NCBI GenBank assembly: GCA_003313425.1
Contig: NHZP01000081.1
Location: 1 to 64,000, forward strand
Length of the DNA stretch: 64,000 bases
DNA from: Pseudopyrenochaeta lycopersici
Taxonomy: Eukaryota; Ascomycota; Dothideomycetes; Pleosporales; Pseudopyrenochaetaceae
Direction: 5' to 3'
A program made the position numbers and the translations under genes. The notes under the pieces are model-generated. The model had not been told where the DNA came from. It saw nothing but the letters and a program-made list of their open reading frames with translations, and did no database searches. The number at the start of each line of letters is the position of its first letter. Within the stretch, counting starts at the first letter, position 1. Shown piece after piece: positions 58,115 to 64,000 of the stretch.

Positions 58115-58939
58115 AGGGACGAGCTACCCGCAAGCCTCCACTATAAACCTGATATGCGATCTTCGCAACCCCACTGACCGTGGTGGAGTTGGTAAGGATA
58201 GAACCAACGATCCCGCAGCCTGCTCTTTTTCATTGGAAAAGACGTCGAATCCCCTGAAGCACTTCCGTGCCAAACAGTCCTGCGTGGTGCCCAGCCCCGC
58301 AGACAAGATAAAAGATCAACTACGTTAAGAATGCCTTCGCAGGCAACGAAAACCAGCCGGTACCTCACCTCCGTTCACAGTAACCCCGCATCCACGTGAC
58401 GAGAGCACGGCAGCGCCCTTGCCTGCAATGACTCAACCATGCTCCACAAGGACCGTATCCACGTCATGCATTGCATAAATAGTGCATTGCCTCTAAACTA
58501 ATTCTAGTTTAACACTTCGTTGTTCCCTCCAGTCACAGGCAAAGCTTACAGTAAAGTTACATGGGTCAGGCAGCACAAGGCTGCCGACCACATTGACAAC
58601 TTTCTAGTGAAAGGAATCATATATAGGCTGCGCCTCACTAGAAATGTTGACTGTGGCTGGAGTGTGACCTCCCGCCCACCCACTTCTGGGTGAGCACCAT
58701 GTACCCCAAAACGACGCTAAATCGCGCACAGGGCAATTGACAACTTTTTTTTGCGCCACACTGTGTCGGACTTAGCCAAATTTATTCGAAAATTTTATGA
58801 ACCGCATAACGTACCAATGTCGCCGCAGTACATATATTACCAAAGAAATATAAGACTACCAAAATACTTGCCTTGTCTACGTCAAAAACAGCCCGCACTT
58901 CACCATCACAGCTATACGCTGAAGGTGTCGCATCATACA

Positions 58940-59763
58940 TTAACACCATAACGCACCATGGACATACCTGCACGATAACCAATCTACCCGCGATGGAAAC
59001 ACCAACCCAACAGCATCGCTAAATCCATTAAACCATCTATGCGATGGGAGCGGAAATGCACCGCCAAATACATCAAGACGTGCAAACCCACGCTGCCACC
59101 GACCTAGCAACAGACACGAAGTGCAACACTTTCCAACTGTGCATCCACAAAGGGCACCACTAGAGAAATGCCCATTCTCTACAGCGCGGAACACCGCCTC
59201 CACTTCATCCGCCCTAGCAGCATCAGCTGCAATCATAGTAACGAGTGGCAGTACCTGCCGCACAAACACATTGAGCATATCGACAGACAGCTCCGCAAAC
59301 GCAACGAAGCTCCGCAGTTGATCGTATTCTCCCACAACATCGACCTTCCAGACGAGACGCGCCCGAGACGCACCATCCAAATCGCCAGAACCCTCATAGC
59401 GATCTAAGCAGCTACAGTCTTTAAGCCTACCACAAGACATGGGAGGCTGCCCGCTCTCCTTGGTGAACCACCAGACCCGTTCCCCGTTCGCCTGCACGTG
59501 ACACGTAAGAGAAATATCGTGTTCTACCAACACTACATCAACATCAGTTACTCTGAGTTTCAACCAACTCCACGGAGAAACACAACAGGGTACCCACTGT
59601 GAGAGTATTCTTCAATAATCCCTAACTCGTCTTCAGTCCCTGCAAACGGGTCCCCCTTGCAACCCTCTTCGAGGGCGTCCATAACAAAAGACGTATACTC
59701 CGCTACACTTGGCCGGTCCACAGGCCTCCTAACGATATAAAACTCTCCGGGATGCAACTCCAT
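58940..59763 (-). CDS. WWVTKESG-family protein, type F copy 2 (cassette 38)
   Basis: Identical to cassette 30 at an offset of 12,630; exon 1 59598-59763, exon 2 58940-59532, TATA at about 59851-59857. Confidence 0.7.
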
Positions 59764-60359
59764 CGCCCTGAACAACGCGTTCAAAAGAGAAAAGAGACGA
59801 AACTACACATAATAGAGAACACTCCGTGAGCGGGGAGAGAGCCTTCCCCTCTTATATGTCGATGTCCATGCTGTCTCTGCCAAGAGCACCTAGTCCCTAG
59901 CAGGCAATGTGGTGCCCCGTCCCTGCGTCTACGTTCATAGACCAATCAGATAAGAACTCTGATAGAGTGTGGGGCCAAGGGTGTCTCCCACGTGCAACCC
60001 AGCGTCATCTGACTCACACGGTCCGTGCTGCGTGTTGCTTACAGGGGGCAGCGCCTCTAGCCTACAAGTAGTCTAACCCTTCGGTACTCGTTCCACTCGC
60101 GGGCCCTGCTTAGGGTAAAGCCGTCGTGGTCCCGAGCGCAAGGCTCTCGACCACTTGACAACTTTCTAGTGAAAGGAATCATATATAGGCTGCGCCACAC
60201 TAGAAAAGTTGAGTCGTGGCTGAAAAATTTTTCAGCACCCCGGTAAAACGTGACCTCCAGCCACAACAAAAATGAACTTAGCCATTTTTTCGAGAGGTCT
60301 GATGTTCCATCTTCCATCCCAAGGGCTCCCACCCTTAACAATGAAGCTCCGCACTTCCT

Positions 60360-60890
60360 AACGTACTATGCCCCACCACAAGCAACGCACGTCTAACGCA
60401 TAGTACCTCTTACCTAGTTCCTATATAACACAAATTAGTAAAAACACCCATGATAGAGACAAAACAAATAGCCTCGCAATTCTAAAAAAAAAAAAAGAAC
60501 CTACGACATAGATACCATCAACGTATTGTAAAAAAGCAAGTAGGGTAGGAAATACCCTAAACACAGAACACAAGGCTACTACCTAGCCTATCAGTAGGGA
60601 AATAAAACATTTACAGAAACAAACACTCACGTAATAGACGCTGCCCTAACATTATAGCTACGCATTATGAGAAAAACAGTACTACGCACATACTGCATCC
60701 TCAAATAGGGAAGAGTAAAGATAACTCTATACGTTACAGGCTACACGACATATGCTTCCCGCAGTACAACCACATATCGTAGAGAACTACGAAGACAGAA
60801 ACGTCAGTAACATGATACACAAGCCTTCTTAACTTGTCGCAATAGACAAGGCGGTATACTTACCAAAAAGCCCACACCTTCGGCGCAGCA
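60360..60890. other. AT-rich spacer (cassette 39)
   Basis: No supported gene between the right module and the coding part; the same stretch recurs at 61961-62491 in cassette 40. Confidence 0.4.
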
Positions 60891-60897
60891 ACCATCC

Positions 60898-61465
60898 CTA
60901 CCCACTGCGTCCACAGTGCGTCCGCTTCCGCAAGTAACTCTCCGAGGCCGACCGATCACCAACCCAGCACATCCGTGACAGGCAAGTGCAACAGAGTAAA
61001 GCACTCTGTAGGACGCTCACGAAAATCACCCCAAGCGCCTCCAACGCAATCGAGCTACACTCGACCGATATCGCGGCCTTCCCGCTCTCCAGCACCTTCA
61101 TCCAGTGTTGTGACTGGGCCTGCGCCTTCCAAACCATTGTTCGCTCCCGCCGAAGAACGACCATCGTAAAGTATTCCGCTCTGCATCCAGGTCTGCCAAC
61201 CGGGAGACACGCTCCACGCACCACTCGTGCTTTGCATAAACACCTCTTGGGGCCGGTTCCACCGTGCGTCCATGTCCAATATGTGCGGCGCACAAGGAAT
61301 ACGATATGCGAGGCTCCGCCGTACAATGAGAAAACGTCCCTTTTCGTTGCAATTCTTGCTCAATGCGTCCGCGATGGAAGAGTTAAAGAAGTCTTTGCGA
61401 TAACCCCGCAACAGACAGAAGCCGCGAGCCTCCGCCAGCCCCGCGGAAAAACGGCGGAAAAACAC
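60898..61465 (-). CDS. Probable divergent family gene, copy 1, structure unresolved (cassette 39)
   Basis: Two overlapping minus-strand frames look coding. The upstream one (about 61465-61330) has an F-box-like tail, GFCLLRGYRKDFFNSSIADAL. The downstream one (to 60898) contains YWTWTHGG, MVVLRRERTM and SVECSSIALEALGVIFVSVL, in the order of the family's WWVTKESG, LLVLKV and LSVEALD blocks. A splice or frameshift must join them near 61320, but no GTRAGT/CTAAC pair is convincing, and neither a start ATG nor a TATA box was found. The left module is truncated. Confidence 0.4.
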
Positions 61466-62498
61466 CGGTGCCCCGCCTTGATGTCATCCGACCAATAAGC
61501 ATACCAGTAGATACCTAACCCACGTCCGTGACCCGCTACTAGCTCCCAACGCTCCCGCTAACAAATCAGACCAAAGATCTGAGAGAGAGTGGGCAACCCT
61601 GCGGTCATCTGACTCACACGGTCCGTGCTGCATGTTGCTTACCGGGGCTTTTGCCATTAAACTACAAGTAGTTTGACGCGTCCGCTGTTCCCTCCAGTCA
61701 CAGGCAAAGCTTACAGTAAAGCCGTCGTGGTCCCGAGCGCAAGGCTCTCGACCACTTGACAACTTTCTAGTGAAAGGAATCATATATAGGCTGCGCCACA
61801 CTAGAAAAGTTGAGTCGTGGCTGAAAAATTTTTCAGCACCCCGGTAAAACGTGACCTCCAGCCACAACAAAAATGAACTTAGCCATTTTTTCGAGAGGTC
61901 TGATGTTCCATCTTCCATCCCAAGGGCTCCCACCCTTAACAATGAAGCTCCGCACTTCCTAACGTACTATGCCCCACCACAAGCAACGCACGTCTAACGC
62001 ATAGTACCTCTTACCTAGTTCCTATATAACACAAATTAGTAAAAACACCCATGATAGAGACAAAACAAATAGCCTCGCAATTCTAAAAAAAAAAAAAGAA
62101 CCTACGACATAGATACCATCAACGTATTGTAAAAAAGCAAGTAGGGTAGGAAATACCCTAAACACAGAACACAAGGCTACTACCTAGCCTATCAGTAGGG
62201 AAATAAAACATTTACAGAAACAAACACTCACGTAATAGACGCTGCCCTAACATTATAGCTACGCATTATGAGAAAAACAGTACTACGCACATACTGCATC
62301 CTCAAATAGGGAAGAGTAAAGATAACTCTATACGTTACAGGCTACACGACATATGCTTCCCGCAGTACAACCACATATCGTAGAGAACTACGAAGACAGA
62401 AACGTCAGTAACATGATACACAAGCCTTCTTAACTTGTCGCAATAGACAAGGCGGTATACTTACCAAAAAGCCCACACCTTCGGCGCAGCAACCATCC

Positions 62499-63066
62499 CT
62501 ACCCACTGCGTCCACAGTGCGTCCGCTTCCGCAAGTAACTCTCCGAGGCCGACCGATCACCAACCCAGCACATCCGTGACAGGCAAGTGCAACAGAGTAA
62601 AGCACTCTGTAGGACGCTCACGAAAATCACCCCAAGCGCCTCCAACGCAATCGAGCTACACTCGACCGATATCGCGGCCTTCCCGCTCTCCAGCACCTTC
62701 ATCCAGTGTTGTGACTGGGCCTGCGCCTTCCAAACCATTGTTCGCTCCCGCCGAAGAACGACCATCGTAAAGTATTCCGCTCTGCATCCAGGTCTGCCAA
62801 CCGGGAGACACGCTCCACGCACCACTCGTGCTTTGCATAAACACCTCTTGGGGCCGGTTCCACCGTGCGTCCATGTCCAATATGTGCGGCGCACAAGGAA
62901 TACGATATGCGAGGCTCCGCCGTACAATGAGAAAACGTCCCTTTTCGTTGCAATTCTTGCTCAATGCGTCCGCGATGGAAGAGTTAAAGAAGTCTTTGCG
63001 ATAACCCCGCAACAGACAGAAGCCGCGAGCCTCCGCCAGCCCCGCGGAAAAACGGCGGAAAAACAC
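62499..63066 (-). CDS. Probable divergent family gene, copy 2, structure unresolved (cassette 40)
   Basis: Same sequence as in cassette 39, offset by 1,601. These are the only two identical cassettes directly next to each other without a telomere-type repeat between them. Confidence 0.4.
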
Positions 63067-63380
63067 CGGTGCCCCGCCTTGATGTCATCCGACCAATAAG
63101 CATACCAGTAGATACCTAACCCACGTCCGTGACCCGCTACTAGCTCCCAACGCTCCCGCTAACAAATCAGACCAAAGATCTGAGAGAGAGTGGGCAACCC
63201 TGCGGTCATCTGACTCACACGGTCCGTGCTGCATGTTGCTTACCGGGGCTTTTGCCATTAAACTACAAGTAGTTTGACGCGTCCGCTGTTCCCTCCAGTC
63301 ACAGGCAAAGCTTACAGTAAAGCCGTCGTGGTCCCGAGCGCAAGGCTCTCGACCACTTGACAACTTTCTAGTGAAAGGAA

Positions 63381-63600
63381 TCATATATACACTCGAAAGT
63401 TGACGGAATGGGCCCGTGCCCATCACAACCCGTCTGTGCGCAAAACGCGCCACAGCAACCCAGCGTGACTCTGCATGACCGTCAGCCACACGGAAAATGG
63501 ACTTACGCATTTTTTTTTGATCTTCGGTATTCCATCCCAAGGGCGCCCACACCCTTCCTGACTGACCTCTGCACCACAAATCCTTTGTTGCTCTTACCAC
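63381..63600. repeat. Right module of the partial cassette 41
   Basis: Starts with the short joint arm CACTCGAAAGTTG and continues with the standard GTGCGC-type stem, the GGACTTACGC hairpin with T run and the AAGGG/CCCTT hairpin. Confidence 0.8.
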
Positions 63601-63718
63601 CGTACAAAGCCTACGCAATACAATTACTATACTTTACAATACACCATAACTTTATTTTAAAGAAACAGAAAATAAAAGACATAAACCGTAAAATAGGTAC
63701 TTACCAATACAAACTATA

Positions 63719-63934
63719 CTACGTCCCTCTGTAACTCCAACGTAAATACTCAGTATTTTTTTTTGTGAATTTACTGAGTACTAACAGAAACAAACAACCG
63801 GCATTCACCGTTCCCAGCAAGAGACTAGCTCTGCAGCTATATTGTACCATACACCAAACGCTCCCACAGCGCAAATCCTTGACGCAATATGTATAACACC
63901 TACACGGTGAACGAAGCCTTAACAGAGGACGCAT
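63719..63934 (-). CDS. Possible 3' end of a gene cut by the window (cassette 41)
   Basis: A 71-aa minus-strand frame from ATG 63934. It matches no family block, and an intron beginning GTGAAT near 63810 is conceivable. Next to it, TACTCAGTA and TACTGAGTA at about 63747-63780 form an inverted repeat around a T run. Confidence 0.2.
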   Translation of the reverse strand: MRPLLRLRSPCRCYTYCVKDLRCGSVWCMVQYSCRASLLLGTVNAGCLFLLVLSKFTKKNTEYLRWSYRGT

Positions 63935-64000
63935 CCTGCCTGCCGTGTCCCACTATTGAGACCCTATGCATACAACCCAGAATCGCTGCTCCACAGCTAA

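Larger units (their letters stand above)
1..64000. mobile_element. Tandem array of about 1.58-kb one-gene cassettes
   Basis: Cassettes begin at TCATATAT at 104, 1677, 3248, 4834, 6425, 8010, 9588, 11170, 12757, 14337, 15929, 17510, 19084, 20661, 22253, 23828, 25410, 26990, 28571, 30151, 31724, 33331, 34899, 36472, 38057, 39630, 41214, 42811, 44418, 45987, 47549, 49125, 50718, 52295, 53886, 55459, 57035, 58617, 60179, 61780 and 63381. They are numbered 1 to 41 here; 41 is cut by the window edge and bases 1-103 are the end of an earlier one. Complete units span only 1,562-1,607 bp although their genes differ. All genes lie on the minus strand. Repeated cassette types are identical from TCATATAT to GGAA and differ beyond. 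That the units were once independent circular or packaged molecules is inference. Confidence 0.93.

Noticed and set aside
104..63380. Bacterial integron with attC-like sites
   Set aside because: The one-gene cassettes and hairpin joints look similar, but spliceosomal introns, TATA boxes, RAD52 and TTAGGG repeats show a eukaryotic setting. No integrase was found.
104..63380. CRISPR array
   Set aside because: The repeat period is about 1.58 kb with genes inside; no short direct repeats with spacers.

Overview
The window is one continuous head-to-tail array of 40 complete cassettes plus a partial one at each end. Each cassette is 1,562 to 1,607 bp long and carries one gene, always on the minus strand. 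The cassettes share long structured flanks (a 'common region') but differ in gene content. The DNA looks eukaryotic: TATA boxes, short GT-AG introns with a CTAAC-like branch site close to the 3' splice site, and TTAGGG-type telomere repeats at three junctions. I cannot name the host; a protist or fungus-like eukaryote is possible. No rRNA, tRNA, CRISPR array or ordinary host housekeeping locus was seen.

Layout. Every cassette starts at TCATATAT and ends at GGAA. The joint lies in the loop of an inverted repeat (CAACTTTCTAGTG ... CACTAGAAAGTTG). To the right of each joint is a roughly 200-250 nt right module; to its left is a roughly 280-330 nt left module of consecutive small hairpins. Stems in these modules change by compensatory substitution from cassette to cassette. 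Next to the left module is a TATA box, and between the modules lies the gene. Seven cassette types recur as essentially identical whole units at separate places: cassettes 1/9/10/12, 13/33, 16/37, 17/19, 21/28, 30/38 and 39/40. In each case identity stops at the joint.

Gene content. (a) Most cassettes carry a divergent two-exon gene family, here called WWVTKESG/ISDAVG. A phase-1 intron separates a short, sometimes F-box-like, N-terminal exon from a roughly 190-aa conserved domain. (b) Cassettes 21 and 28 encode a 353-aa protein with a basic N-terminal tail that looks like a small-virus capsid protein. (c) Cassettes 16 and 37 encode a protein that resembles the endonuclease domain of a CRESS-DNA Rep but lacks the catalytic residues. 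(d) Cassette 11 encodes a RAD52-type annealing protein. (e) Cassettes 6, 13/33, 15 and 35 encode unrecognised proteins. (f) Several cassettes are broken genes.

Interpretation (inference). Constant unit size despite different genes, one gene per unit, a shared hairpin region, a capsid-like gene, a Rep-like gene and an F-box-like gene together resemble the segments of a multipartite circular ssDNA virus or its satellites, captured as a tandem array. (CCCTAA)n tracts exactly at three cassette joints suggest insertion into, or healing by, telomere repeats. I know of no described system of this kind. Small indels cluster in the first 4.3 kb and may be consensus errors.
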